Positions 1-14,100 of a stretch of 64,000 bases of DNA are shown here, in pieces. Below the pieces are notes generated by a model that was not told where the DNA came from, did not search any database, and was given only the letters and a program-made list of their open reading frames with translations. The number at the start of each line of letters is the position of its first letter. Position 1 is the first letter of the stretch. The position numbers and the translations under genes were made by a program. The DNA is from Blasia pusilla. Its lineage: Eukaryota; Marchantiophyta; Marchantiopsida; Blasiales. The stretch is taken from the NCBI GenBank assembly GCA_050084515.1, contig CM114272.1, forward strand, positions 35,836,001 to 35,900,000, written 5' to 3'.

Positions 1-264
1 GCTGAGGTGAAACAATCCGTCCACAGTCAAATAAGAACATGAACCCACAATCCATTAAGAAGAAAGGAAATGGAGTGCCTACCAAAGCACTTACAACAAG
101 ACATAGTTTTCTTCCCAGCTCACTTTTTAAGACCAATCCTAGACCTGAGGCTTTTCATGCAGTACTGCTTGCAACTCACGCTATGGGTCTCTGGCCTCAG
201 GGCCAGAACAGGCACTACTTGATACGTACAGTTCATTATTCACTTCAAGAATTCTCTCTCTCTG

Positions 265-307
<43 letters not shown>

Positions 308-543
308 AAGCACCGTCCAACCAGGGCGCGGGGTCTATGGTCGCATGGCTACGACAGGCACTACTTAATGAGTACAGTCTCTCTCTCTCTGTCTCTCTGT
401 CTCTCTCTCTCTGTCTCTCTGTCTCTCTCTCTCTCTCTGAGCACCGTCCAACCAGGGCGCAAGGCTACGACAGGCACTACTTAATGAGTACACACTCTCT
501 CTCTTCGCAAGGCTACGACAGGCACTACTTAATGAGTACACTC

Positions 544-577
<34 letters not shown>

Positions 578-594
578 ATTCTCTTGTGACTCAC
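1..594 (-). repeat. First intron of the oxygenase gene, filled with (CT)n tracts and a minisatellite
   Basis: The intron starts at 594 with the donor GTGAGT, read on the minus strand. It holds several long CT/GA tracts (about 250-302, 378-438 and 541-577). Between them a 30-bp core beginning GGCTACGACAGGC recurs at 347-376, 463-492 and 511-540. A related, more diverged copy lies near 206-228. A second 20-bp block (GCACCGTCCAACCAGGGCGC) occurs at 310-329 and 441-460. An acceptor-like sequence, TTTCACCTCAG, ends at position 2, so the next exon may begin exactly at the window edge. Open frames read through the CT repeats are artefacts of low-complexity sequence. Confidence 0.7.
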
Positions 595-1639
595 CGTCGG
601 GTGGAGTAGGAAACGAAAAGCTGGGCAACCCTGGGCGAGTGACGAGCTGGTCCATGGGATGCGAGCGCTGCATGAAGTCATGGACGGCAACAGGTTGTTG
701 GAAAGGACCCGCCACGGCATGGCCGGCCTGGGTCATGGCAGAGCAGTGCAAAATTGCGGTGGAGCGAGGCATGAGCTTGAAAGCCACACAACATCTCCCG
801 TACATGTGACCATGTGGAGGAGCAATCTCAGTGCGATGGAGAGCAGGACTGAGGTAGCCCGCAGTTACTTGATACAAAGAGAGTCCTGAGTACAGAACCA
901 TGTCCCCGGGCCCGAGTTCGGCGTCAGCCAATATCCAGCGCCCGTTCATGTCTCGAATGTGCAGACCCGGTTTATCCGATTTCATGAGAGTTAGAAGGCA
1001 TTTCTCTGCATGTGGGTCGTGATCATCGAAAAGTGGCATGTGCGGTTGGTCAGGCCCAAGAGGAACTCCTGCTGAATGGTGCACACCAGGTCTCCCATAA
1101 CAGCACGACGACAATACAGAGGTGGAGATCTCATCAGGTTTGAGAGGTACATTATCGAGCAAATCAGTGAAGGAGAAGCTTCTCAATTGAAACGAGCAAC
1201 CGATGGCGTCCAGGATTGCGCGAGAGGCCTTGCCCAGAGCAGAAAAGAGCTCGGGCAATCCGGCTGGAGGAAGCTCGGTCCCGCTGACCTCTGGAGAACT
1301 CCTTCCAGGCCGATACTCGAACAATTCTCTCACATGGTGGGGTTCAGCGAAGTAACCCACAGTTCTGTTCCAGTCTTGCGGGTCGTCAGTGTGAACCGAG
1401 TCCGGGCCCGGAACAGGGTGTTGATGGAAGAACATTCGGACTGAATCGAGCACACATCTCAAAAGAATTTCGTCACTCGGCGGTAGTTGAATGACTGCCA
1501 CGTTGAATCTGCCAAGGGACTGGGCGAGAGCATGGACGGCGTTCTTGTACTTCTCGGAAGCAAGCCCATCAGAGGCGAGCAGATCTACCAATCGAACACG
1601 CCCGGGAGATTGTATACCAGCCCCCGACATTGCGCCCAT
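595..1639 (-). CDS. First coding exon of a 2-oxoglutarate/Fe(II) oxygenase-fold protein (partial gene)
   Basis: The exon encodes 348 codons plus one base (phase 1) and ends at a clear donor, CGACG|GTGAGT. The protein resembles plant proteins annotated as 2OG-Fe(II) oxygenase superfamily (isopenicillin N synthase-like fold) with no proven substrate. A jelly-roll signature is visible: LLTLMKSDKPGLHIRD (residues 215-230) with NGRW following, GPGDM (243-247), LHR with His268, and GRCCVAFKLMP (281-291), which sits where the RxS 2OG-binding motif lies in the family. The metal triad is not textbook: in place of HxD there is His210-Ala-Glu212, so catalysis is uncertain. The frame continues past the donor only through GA repeats, which is why I end the exon there. 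A second ATG nine bases in (1630) has the better context (G at -3) and could be the true start. The rest of the gene lies beyond position 1. Confidence 0.8.
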
Positions 1640-3163
1640 ACACTTCCTCTCCCAAACCTCCTCAGCGTCACCTTATTCAAGATTCCTCCTGCTATGGGCA
1701 GAGCTGATTTCTTGAAATTGCGGTCTACACCTACAGTATTTCAAGTCTTCTCCGCGTGAAGGAGGCATCTATCTTCTCTACAAGGATCTGACTAGCCTAC
1801 CTATCGCGACACAACAGACTGTCTCTCCTCACCTCCTCTCCCTCGCTTTCTCTCTCTCTCCCCGATTGCTGAAGCACTTGTGGATCATGGTCCGGCTGGA
1901 ACTGAAAACAGTAGTCCATTATTTCCCTGCACAACCAGTGTTCACTCTTCAATTTTTTCCTCCGTTCTCTCGAATCTCCGACTGCTAGACAACTCTTTCC
2001 CGGACGCCTCTTCTCCGAGATACAACCAGTCTCTCCAATCCCCATCTCACCCCGAATTTCCCTCCACTCCAAGGCTCTACAGACTCAGCATGAATTGTCA
2101 CCGCAACAGCTCCCAAATGATCTACACCACGCTCTCACGTGCTACCTCTCGACAGTATCCCAAATTCGACCTCTCAAGAGCTCGCTCATTCATCCACACT
2201 AAGTTCCAGAATACGACAGAGTGAACAAGAACCGAGTCCCGACAGACGACAAGTAAGAAGAATTGGTCCCAGAGCATCCAACTGCTCATAAGATGTGGTG
2301 CATGACTGACAAGACGCGCAAGTTCAGGAGTGATGTGAGAAGTATACGAAGGGAGAGTACGCACACAATCTCCGAAGAGTGCACGTCCTCAGCAGTTAAA
2401 AAAATTCTTCTCAGCGATATTAGCCTTCGGAGATGCTAAGAAGGTCACCAGGAAGTAAGATACTTCGCAATCCACCTTCTCAAGTGCCCGAATCGATTCC
2501 CAGGTGTTCCAACTCCGATTTCTCTCCCTCTCGCTGTCTACCCTAGACCTAACGACAGAAAAAGTGACGGCAGTCGCATCATGTTGACCTCGTTCGAAGC
2601 CGCGCACTCGAACCTGACCTCTTCCTAAACTTTCAGTGGAAATTTCCTCTGCGCCACTTCCCTTCGAAGAGAATTGGCATTGGAAAAAGAATTCGGGGCA
2701 GTCACTACTCCAAGAAACCTCTCGCAATCCCCCGTTACCTGTCTCCCATTCTCTCGCAATTCCTCAGGGGGAGGAAAAAAAAGGAAGAAAAAAAAATAAA
2801 AAAAAGGCACGGACTGGTTTCCACCTCGCCCCCGACCAAACCTCCCCGCCTGGAGCACAGAGAAAGACGGCGAGAAAAAACTGTCACTTATCCTCTCTCC
2901 CCTGAGGTCGGAAGGACACAGTCACAAATGCAACTATCGGATTCCGTAACCCTGGATACTTGGCACTGTGCTCACCCCCAATATCTATCTCGATCTCGAA
3001 CTCTAGGCGACGGGACCTAGCTCCAATCCCGCAGGACTTCCAGCTGAAAGCGATCCCGCATCCTCTCTCTCCCTACACACTAAAAAGCCCCCCAATTTAT
3101 TAGGGCTCGCAACAGAAATTGAACACCGCAGGATGACGCACCAACCTCTCATTCATTCAATCC

Positions 3164-3170
<7 letters not shown>

Positions 3171-3205
<35 letters not shown>
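3171..3205. repeat. (CT)n microsatellite
   Basis: About 17 uninterrupted CT units. Shorter CT tracts follow at 3346-3366 and 3682-3701. Confidence 0.95.
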
Positions 3206-3207
<2 letters not shown>

Positions 3208-4730
3208 CCTCCACCAAGAGAGTAGGCGCCCGCAGCTATCATGAGGATGAGAAGGACAACCGGGGGAGTGCGTCCTCCCCCCACCCCTCTTGGGCCCTCG
3301 CCACCCAAAAAAACCCTCCACTCCCCTCGACACCTCAAATTTGAACTCTCTCTCTCTCTCTCTCTAGGCCCCGGTTCTCACCTTCTCGCAACAACCCATT
3401 TGTTCACCTCTCCCTGCTTCGGGCTCCCACAAACATTTGGTCTGCCTGTGTACTTCCCTCGGGCAGCAGCGGCGTGAGCATCGTCGTCTTAGCGCCACCA
3501 CCATTTGTTTTCTCCTCCTCTGATCTCTCCCCTTCTTCCATCTCCTTTCTACTTCGACCCCTCTCTCGCTGTTCGGCCCTTATTCTTCACTCCCCACTCC
3601 TGTCCGAAGGCCTCTACTCCTCTTCCGAGACACTCTCTCGACATCTCCGCTATCAACAAGAGCACCTACTTCTGTTTTTTTTTCTCTCTCTCTCTCTCTC
3701 GCTCCCTCCCTCCCCCACAACAGATCTGCTTCCCCGCTCGCGCTGTACTTGCCTGGGCGAGGAGTCCTCTCCTGCGCTCTCGAGTCTCGACCTCCTCTTC
3801 TTTCGTCGCGTGACGAACAAGAACGACGACGCAGCGTCGCCTCATCATCCCCTCCTCATGCTCGCAGAAGTTCAGTCAACTCCTGCGCCCCACGTCTGGT
3901 TTTATCGATCGCCATCCGCACGCGCACAGACGGAAACTCCACATCCCATCCGCCACCCGATCGCGCCCGGGCCGTCCGATGACGCATCCGACGGCGACGG
4001 ATGTCCAGTCGGGCCGACAGGGACATTCGCTAGAGTGACCGGAGGCGGGATGACTTGAGCAAGGGCCCCACGGACGACCTGCCCGGTCGCTTTATCTTCA
4101 CGGGTGCCGAACGAATCATGGTATCATGCCCTCCCACCGGTTGCTCCAGGTCGTCGCAGCCGGCTTCTGTCGACCTCCGCGACGAACATCAACGCCACTT
4201 CCAGTCACTCGCGACCGTGACCTCCCACAGGTCCCTTCCATGCGCCCGCCCTCCATAAGTACCCACGCGGCGAACTCTTGAAGCTTCTCCACCCCGCACG
4301 AAATCCCTCACCCCTACACACCTTTTACCCACCCGCGCCCCATAGCCTCCACTTTTAGCCGGCCCTCCTGTGGGATCCACTACTACCTCCAGCCCCAGCG
4401 AGCGACGCTATGCATGCCCCCCCCCCCCATCCATCACGTGTAAATCCCACCTTCCGTCGAAGGAGAGGCTTCAGTTCCAATTCATTCACTCAATCAATCA
4501 AAGATCCGACCTTTCTGTCCCCCTCGCTCTCCAGCTAGCGGCGGGGCTACAGGAATTCGTTTGTTTAAGGACGGTTTTGAATCGGACCCTCTTCGGACAC
4601 GACGTGCGGTTCGACGGCATTGAGAGGCGACGAGAGCAGCAGTACCTCATGCACGAGAGAGATTATGGGTGTTTTGGGGGGTAAGAGCCGCACATTATAT
4701 CCTCACGAACGAACGAACGAACGACGCGTA

Positions 4731-4930
4731 ATTGGTCACCGGATAAATTCTCTCATCTTCCCATCCTCTCCCACGAACATCGCCATTTTCTTCGACCTAA
4801 ACCCATGTCCCTCCCTCACTCCATTATGTCCATTATTGATTGGTCACCGGATACATTTTCACATCTTCCCATCCTCTCCCACAAACAATTCCAGCTTTCG
4901 CCATTTCTTCGACCTAAACCCATGTCCCCA
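4731..4930. repeat. Tandem duplication, 108-bp period
   Basis: The block starting ATTGGTCACCGGATA at 4731 is repeated at 4839. Both copies carry CATCTTCCCATCCTCTCCCAC and end in TTCTTCGACCTAAACCCATGTCC. The copies differ by scattered substitutions and one short indel. Confidence 0.9.
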
Positions 4931-5100
4931 TTTTTTCTTTCTTTCTTGGAGACGAGAGAGCGCGAGTTCGAAAGCGGCGCTTTTCTCTTCCCCTTAGCAT
5001 GACAATAAAGAACCCTTAACACGACCTCCGCCATATGGTATTGCACCCTCTCACGAGCTGGGTCGTGACCTCATTTGCATGTGCCAAAATTGTACTCCAC

Positions 5101-8100
5101 TCGATTCCGACGAAACCTTTATTACTACGTAGCCGTCACAATAGGGATGATTCAAAGCGCTATTTCCAGCGTTCTCTAGTGACTGACTGACTGCCCTTGG
5201 TCTATGTGCCCACTACGTCGAAGGGAAGATCCAAAATTTTCTTTCGATTTCTTTTCTACTATTTGGTTACTATAGGTATATATGTTAGACTTCACTCTAT
5301 TTGTTGCGCTCCAGCGGGAAGCCACTTCTTTTACGAAAATGATGTTGGTGGATCTTTTCCTCATTCAGTCTTCTCACCATATCTTACTCGGTAAGGTCCT
5401 ACCTAGTACCCATTGGTGTCATGCACCGAATACACACTTGATCAATCCGTATTTTCAAATTTGGCATATGGCGAAGGAAGGGCATGGTTAACGTCATGTG
5501 TCAATTGTAGAGGTAGCGCCATATGCGTTCATTCTCCCTTATTAGTATCGATGGTTGATGGTGGTGAGTTTCGATTAGAGCCCAAAGTGTTTATGGATGT
5601 CATAATAGATGGTCGTCCGGAAGCCTTAGCGAGTTGAATGGCCCCATTCAACTTCTGGCCAGAAACATGGTATCTGGAGATGGCAAAGGCTACGAGCGAA
5701 GAGTACTTTTAGCTTCATTGGGGGATCATGAAATTATCACCTTTGCGTTATTAATACTATATAACGAGGAGCATGATACGAGATGGAAGTAGGATTCTAT
5801 ACTATTAAGGTAGGGAACAATTACTTTATTGTCATGTCCTCTTTGTTAAAGACATGACAATGGAGAGACAAGAAAAAATTTCCATTAAAAAAATAATGAA
5901 CAACACGACCATTAGTTCTACACTAGTAGACTTTAATTGCCACCTACACCAACTATGTCAACATAAATCTTATAAATAGAAAAAAAATTTGGTTGTAAAG
6001 GGGAGCGAAAGCAAGATACTAAGTGATAGGCACTCATAAAGTCCACAAGCTTATGGGATAAGTGTTTTCTTAATAAATCTATACCATAAAAGGAAAGCTA
6101 ACCGAATTAAGACACAATATGAGTGTATGTGTATGGAAGTTTATCTAAAATCATGTTAGTCTTGACCAATTTTTACTATGGGTAGGCATTTACAAGCTAC
6201 ATTGATGTTTTGAAATTATCACACATTTTATCAAAAAATCTTATATTTCTCCCCGTAAACACCAATTAGCCGAAAATTAATTATTTAGAACTCCAAAATT
6301 CTTAGACACTACAAGGGATCCCACTTTATCTACAACTATCTTGCAACTCTCCTACGATTATAATACACATACACATTGCTACACAATCTACATTGCTTAT
6401 TAAATATAAATCACACATAGTGTCGATTTTCCCACCACATAGAAATATTTTTTATCCACACACAAATACATACATATATAAATGAAGACCACACATTGAA
6501 AATTGGATTAAATTGGATCCTACATACAAATCAGCTCACGATGAGATATAGCATAAAAAATCCACATCCACCCTCCACCATGAAGAAATCTCAACTCTAT
6601 CACCCTAACTCTTACTGAACCATAGAGGAATCCTTTCTAGGATCAACATGAGAAACATGTTTATTGGGAGTCATATCCTTACCTCATACACATGTGAGAA
6701 GAGCCAAAAGAGACTCCCCCACCATCACAAAATAATAATAATCACCTTATAATCTATGCAAAAAAGTTTCCAAGTAATTGTTGGTTGAGTCAAGAGGTCA
6801 TCTTACTTTCCTATTTTAGAAGATTCAAATATGAAAGTCATTGTAAACATCCATTCCGATTGATCTTATCCTAGATAGTGTTAACCTCAACCTCATTTCA
6901 CCACTCTCAAGATAAAGATATAGCCAAATATCCTAATAACCCTCTATCTTTTCATCGCAATATAACTCTAGCGATCAACCAACTTTAATATGACAATTTG
7001 CACGTGAAAATTTGTTATATAATATACAAAAATGGTTACATCTTACCTACATAAACATAGAGACGTTGAATATTTTCTCGAGATCTACAAAAAAAAAAGT
7101 GATTTTATGTGAATCTCTTACGATTTGTAGATGTTGTTTACTTTGGTGCCCCAAAAAATCCAAAAGTAATCACATAAGATAAAATACACAAAACTAACTA
7201 ATGTTGATGGAGCATGACTTTCACAATCGTATATTGGACCTAGTGATTCCCCCCCATAATATGAATATCACCATAATTACTCTCTCTTAACAACTTTCCA
7301 ACACTTCTTTCTACCGCTACTCGTCATTAATCTTCTCCTTTTAACCACCATAGAAATTTTAATGTGTAAGCTTTTTTAGAAGATATTGATTCACTTGAAA
7401 AACACCACTTGATCATCTCGTGCTTAAGAGAGGGAGAAAATTAAATAAAAATTAGTTATTTTCCGCAAGGAATGGGAGTTTTATTCTCTATAAACAAGAA
7501 TGTTGATATGACACTAGTACATTAGGGAATTCCTTTTTCAAGTTGCAGTGCATTCACTCATATTTGAACCAAACTACACATAGTGGGAGTCCTCCATTAA
7601 ACCACTGTATGATAGTTGATGTTTCTCAACTCTACAACTAGAGAAGGTAAGATCGAGAATAAGAATCCATCAATATTGATGTCGCCTCTATTTTCTATGA
7701 CTACAATGTGAAGATTGGTTTTAAGATGAGTGAAGGGTTTAGGGTTTTAAAAAAAGAGGAATTCCCTAATGTACTCGTGTCACATCAACATTTTTTTTTT
7801 TTTGCATCATGCCAACTCATTAATGGCGAGGCTATATCAATATTCTCTTTGATACTATTAACTTTGTTTTTCTCGTGTCTATATCCTAATCCTTATGGTG
7901 GCCGTTTGCTTTATCAATTCAAAATCTTCATATTTATGAAAGAGAACTTTGGTTTTCAAAATGTCAACTACAACTTTGCTACCTTAATTCATATATTTGA
8001 ATAATCCTCATAATTTTTAAAATCATAATAACATTTCTAGTAGGATGGAATTGGTATTTTCGATACAACCTAGTTTACATAAATAATCCTATTTAATATT

Positions 8101-11100
8101 TTTTAAAATGTTGTAATTACTATTTTGAAAATTTTATGCCATAAAAATCATAAAATAAAAATGCAAGAAAAATGCAAGAAAAAATTAAACAAGATAAATT
8201 CTCATAATTAATGGAATATATATATTTTTAATACTTGAATATATATATATATATATTCTAATAACCTTACGTAGATATTTTCCCGATGCAAATAAACTTG
8301 AGTTATCAAAACTTGTCATATATCGCCCCAAACAATCTAGAACTAGCCATCTTAAAAAATTGTAATCAAATCATGTCTAGGGTTTGTTATCAATGGATAG
8401 TTCAAATCATTTTGTATGGATTAAATAATTGATATTTAAAATATTTTTATAGAGATAAATCTAAACCTATCCATCTATTAGGTATGTACAAATATTTTTT
8501 TCACTCAAGTATGCAAAATATGCTAGGGGATTAAGACTTCATATTTAGAAAGTAAATGGCCAAGGTATTCATTGTAGTTCTTTTTTATATCGGATGTGAA
8601 ATTGATAGGTAGGCAAATATTGGCACTAGAAGAACAAAACTCATGGCTCTCACAAAGTGTCACCACATACCGAAACACCTTAGCTGGTTGACCTCCACAT
8701 ATCACCAAGTCTCTAATTGTAAAGAGTGCAACTCTGCACAAAGATGTTGCCATCTCATGCAACATTACAATGGTAGACCGTGTTGAATAGTTCATAAGCG
8801 TGGTTGAGATACTTGCCTCATCTGATCCTCCAATTGCATCGTCGTCTACGAAAAACACACTCCTCAAAGCGCATCCTCAAAGGTCCAAAGAGCCTTTGAT
8901 AATATAAATGAGTGAGGGGTTGAAGTGTGCACACAAATCGCATGAACGTAGAAAGATTGATTTTCTAAATAATCATTATGAATATCACTATAATAAACTT
9001 CATTAGTTATATTGGACATATATTAACATTATAAACTATAATTATCTTATTGCAATGTATAAAAGATATCATCATGATAAATAAATATTAATACAAAACG
9101 AGCCTCCTCAAGGATATAGCCCCCCTTCGGGCAACTCCCTAATAACATGTGTGCACAAGTTTTCCACCTTCTAGTAGATCAACATGGACTTGGAGTGCAC
9201 ATATAGTCTCTCCTGAGTACACACATAATCTCTCCGTAGATACAAAACATTCCCATCTCCATCAAAACCAAATGCAAGAAACTAAGGTAAAGCCTTGCAA
9301 AAGAGGATGTTAATTCTAAATAAAACGTCCCCCTTGAACTTATAAGCCCAGATGGCATCATCAACTATAAATATACCTACAAGTATCATATGGTACATAG
9401 AAGATGGAAACTAAAAAATGAGTTTTAGTTTGTACATAAAGGGAGTAACACTTAGATGTAGGTCATCTCTAAAGTAGAAAATAACCATTTCTATGACCTC
9501 TTAAATTGGGAATCTAAAGATATCCATGTAGGCCTTGGCCTAATCTTGCCTACCTCCTTAAAGTTTGTTTTTCTCTCTCTCTCTCTCTCTCCAAATAAAA
9601 AAATTTCTCAGATAAAAATATTATAATCTCTTAGATAAAAAACTGGAAATCACAGTAGTGAATTGTTACTGCTTAATCTCCATGATCACAAAAGCATCGC
9701 TATTGATTGCAATGTGGCTTAAGATTATAAGCATAAAGTTCGTCCCCACCAAAGCTCCATTGACTTGAAGATTTTCAAACTCGATGTGAGAAATTGAATA
9801 TCCAATTTAAAATCACAATGTAAAAAAGTGATGGATGACTCTTAGACCTACATGGCAAATGTGATGTTTAACTTATCTCTTCTATTCAACTATTAGATCT
9901 AAATTGGTCCCTTTGTAAAATCAAACATGTCAAAGAGATCCTTATACCAATCAGATGGATTCGAACATGATCATGAAGCTCTTGGTCATTTATATTTGAC
10001 CATATCTTTCTCAAACTATATATCAAACCTCTTTTTCTTATCTTCAATGCTTTGATGCATGGTTAATTGGTGGGAGTGTGAAGAAAACCACTCTTAATTA
10101 GGTACTATGGTATTTTAATGTCGTACATTCTTAAGATTAAATATAGTAATTATCCAAAATGAACAACAAGCCCCTCTAGTTTCCCAATCCCTCTCATGGG
10201 GAAATTATAAGTACTTGGGCATGTCAAATTTGGTAGATGTTCCTATTTCAAATGGTTAAATTCAAGGAGAATGACTAGATGGGAAATGGGTGTTTTTACT
10301 TGTTCCCCATTTGCACGGAGAAAACTATGCTCAAATTTATTGGTTAAGTGTTAAGATACTGGTAATATTTTGGGAGAATATAAAGCATAGAGATAAAATT
10401 ATTAATGTTGAAATCCACACAAATGATATAACCTCATCGACATCTTCTTCATAATTTGATAAAACATTCATACTCCCTACTATTATTGAGAGGCATCGTA
10501 TTATCTTGCCATATCATTTAGTAGCCATATTAAATGATCCAATAACCTCAAATTAAAGAACCTTGTTGAAGATGACCAATTTCCCATACTCATATATTGG
10601 AAAGTTTATTTTTAACTCAAATATACAACATGAAGGGAGGATAGATTCTTAATTTGCAAATACCTCTCTACTTTACATCTAGTCATGGGACAATAAACAA
10701 ATGTTTAAGTAGCACAGAAAATGAGGAAATAATAAAAATTTGGATGAGCATGATTATTGGTTGTAAGCATACATTGGGTTGTACATGAATGTAAGTCATT
10801 TGCATTTACATGCTCCTAATGAAAGGTGAGATATCTTCTTAACTAACTCTAAAATTTTACTTACTAGTCGGCATCCCATGCACGGAGTGATGAGATTAAC
10901 CATATTACATACAAAATCTATTTTTTGTTGCCCGAGTGGCACATGTTAAACAAAAAGATGTTTGCAAATCAATAAGGCATCCTCCAATAATAATAAAGAT
11001 TGGAGCTTCAAGATGAAGAATCGTAAGCTTATTCACATACTAACCTAGAAAGATATTTTGAAGAGTTAGTCTTGTAACACATCATGATGAAGCATTTAGA

Positions 11101-14100
11101 ATCATGGATAGTCTGTCATATAATATGTACGGAATTTGTCCAAAAAAGTTATAATGTCATCACTAAAAGTAGGGTATAGGATCTATAGGTTAGCAATGTT
11201 ATTCACTATGAAAGTACCAACTCCATAAGTCATAACCTTCAAATCTAGAAAATTTGCGACCATGTCGCAATGATCATTGTTACCACAACTTCAATGTTGA
11301 AGGATCTATTTTGGTATAGATTAATGAGTTTTTGCATCAAATATGTGACACAATTTTACTCTATAGATGCCTTCAATCATCTTTAAAAAATAATTTACGA
11401 AGGATTCAAATTGTAAGATGATCAAACTTCTCATCTTACAATGAGGGAATCACACAAAAATATGATAGATATCATACCAAATTATCAGAAATATTATACC
11501 AACTTAAAATAAGATGAAAGACATTAATATGTCTAAGCCCGCCCCTACTATCTTGGAGGATATTCACGAATAAATAAGGGCTTTTATGACAATCTTAAAG
11601 AAATGTAATAGTACTTTCGACATCCATCCTCAATTTTGTGCATAATTACTTTGGTGGAGATTATCTTTGATAGGATTATTAAAGGTATAGAACTTATAAT
11701 TTCACATCACATAGTGTCATTCAAAGGACTTATCCACCTTAATGAATTGAAGTTTGAATGATTGGTCACGAGTGATTTTTGGATCCTTTACCAATAGAGA
11801 TTTTTAAAGTAATATCCGAATATTTAGTATGAACAATCATTATGCATGTGAATCAAGAGTTAAATTACAATAGATTATGAATATATATATGCATCAATTC
11901 AATATCACATGATTCATTTTCATATATTTTTAATACAATCATTCCAAGCTATTCCTCTAAACAACTTCTTAGAATTGTAATTTTCTTTAAAAAAAAATTG
12001 TTACTACGTTGAATAAATTCCAAAATATATTCAACAAAACCTCTAAACTTGAGGGTTTATCTGCAAGATTTGTCTATGGAGAATGAGTCAAACTTTCTAT
12101 CTCACCTTTATGTCATAAATCAACGTAAATTTATAGTATTCTCAAAATTTATTTTCTAAAAGGATAAAATATTTTTGTCATGCCATACTTTTCCATTTTT
12201 CTTCATAGTGTTCCTTTATTTTTGTATTGTAAGTTTTTAAATCCTTTTTCCAGTTTTATTGATACAAATCATAGAAAGACGCTTCAATCTTTTAAAGTAG
12301 TTCGAATTCTTTCTTAACACATAACATTTGAGTCATAAGATTTTTTTTCACTCCACGAGCTAGAAAAATAGAAAAAATTGTTAGAGCGAGTATGCTGTTG
12401 CACAATAATTATTCACTCTATATATAGCTTGGGCTTCATATTATTACTAAATTAAGATTCAAAATATTATGAATTCTTGGTTCAATACGTGCAATCTCTC
12501 TAAGTTGACTCATAATTTCCTATTGTCGATGTCTTGTCAATTCGAAATGATTAAAGAGAAATGAAACAAAAGAAAATAATTAGATTACTCTTTACTAAAG
12601 AAATCCCAATTATTAGTTTATGTATAGTTAGGGTTATATTTCAAAATACTAGTCAAAACATAATATCTAAAGGATGTAAAATGGTTCATGTGAGCTTTAC
12701 CATATCTAGGTTAATTTTTATTTTATTTTTGGGTTTTTCAAATAAAAACCATAATTTTTTCCTTTGCAAGATGTTTTCTCGTCCATTGGTCTCTTGGAAG
12801 AAGTTTCCATGTTTACTTTCTCATATTTGGATATTCTTTTATGTCCATCCAATCTCCTAACCGTCACAAGGGAAATAAAATAAGTAATAGAATGTGGGGA
12901 GAAATGAATTTTTGCATAAGACTCGAGGAAGCAAAAACTGACAATAAATAAAATTTGTGATCTTGATTTTGATGAAAAATATTTCCAACAAATTCAAACT
13001 TACTAGATAAATTGGAATCACGTAGGAAAAAAAATACTGCGAAGAGTATGAGAAAAAAATAGTGATTCAACCCGTATTAGTAGTTAAGAAAGGGTGTTAC
13101 TATGTGAGAAAATCCTTTTCTAAAAAGTTTTTTTGAAAGGAAAATATGAGATATTGTATTATATGTTATGAAAATAAAACAAGACAAGTCATTAAGTTAC
13201 ATATTACTATTTATGAATCCATAACTTATAGTAAGAATTTGGTCACATATTGTCTATACTTATGGAATAAAGAGGGATGTGTGGATCAAATTGGGATGAA
13301 ATGGAATAATAGACAATAAAATTGTATGAAATCTAGAATGAAATGTAATGTCAAGTGTAATGAACTAGTACTTGAAATACTTTGCAAGCAAGATATCATA
13401 GGTTAAAGATATGAGGGGATATTTTGGAACCATACTCGCATAGCATATATTTTTTAGAAACTCTTCCATGGTTTTGGATATCCCAATAAAATAAAAGTGT
13501 GCAAAAAATCACCGAGTCACAAGTCCCTCGAGTTCTTAGAATATCATATGATGAATAGAACACATAATTATTTAATTTATATCATAATTGAAAGAAATGC
13601 AGTTAATTAAAATTGAAGAGATAGTTTAAGATAAATTCATCTTTAAAGCATAATGATAAGTTATCTCTTGTCTTTTATATATATGGAATATTTGTAGAAG
13701 AAGATTTATATGATTTTATTTGGAAATGAAGATTCTGAAAATGTAAGAAAGTATATCATCTTAAAAGCATAACATATGTTAATGGGATGAAAATGTATTA
13801 TTAGCATTAGAAATAGTATGAAGAAGTGGAAGAAGCAAATAGAAATTCCAAGATCGTAATCTTGCCATATTGAAAATAACCAAAAAAAGTTAGACTCTTC
13901 AATACACTAGTCTCCCATTAATATATGTTAAATATTTCGGATGATAAAACCCTCCATTTAAATATTTGTAATGAATTAACTCCATGTAAATTTTACTAAA
14001 AAAAATGTATTAAGGGAACATATATTTTGTTCTCTTACTAAGCTTAATTTTGAAAGGATATTTGTCTAGATTTACTAATATTTGTTATTTTATTACAATA

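Larger units (their letters stand above)
1640..5100. other. GC-richer upstream region of the oxygenase gene; no gene recognised
   Basis: About 3.4 kb with higher GC than the AT-rich DNA that follows, and strongly pyrimidine-rich on the plus strand. It probably holds the promoter and 5' UTR of the minus-strand gene that starts at 1639. The longer open frames here (for example 3474-4058 on the plus strand) are rich in Ser, Leu and Pro because they read CT tracts, and they show no domain. Notable tracts are A-rich DNA at 2776-2811, a run of C at 4418-4429 and (GAAC)n at 4707-4722. Confidence 0.4.

Noticed and set aside
365-594. C-terminal extension of the oxygenase reading frame with Arg-Glu repeats
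   Set aside because: It begins exactly at a GTGAGT donor and reads through GA/CT repeats, so it is intron.
3474-4058. 194-codon plus-strand open frame
   Set aside because: Composition follows CT-rich DNA, there is no domain, and two other frames are open in the same place.
8523-8867. 115-codon minus-strand frame
   Set aside because: Isolated in AT-rich DNA with no domain and no neighbouring exon that fits.
9950-9985. GTTCGAATCC on the minus strand, like a tRNA B box
   Set aside because: No T-stem pairing and no A box at the right distance.
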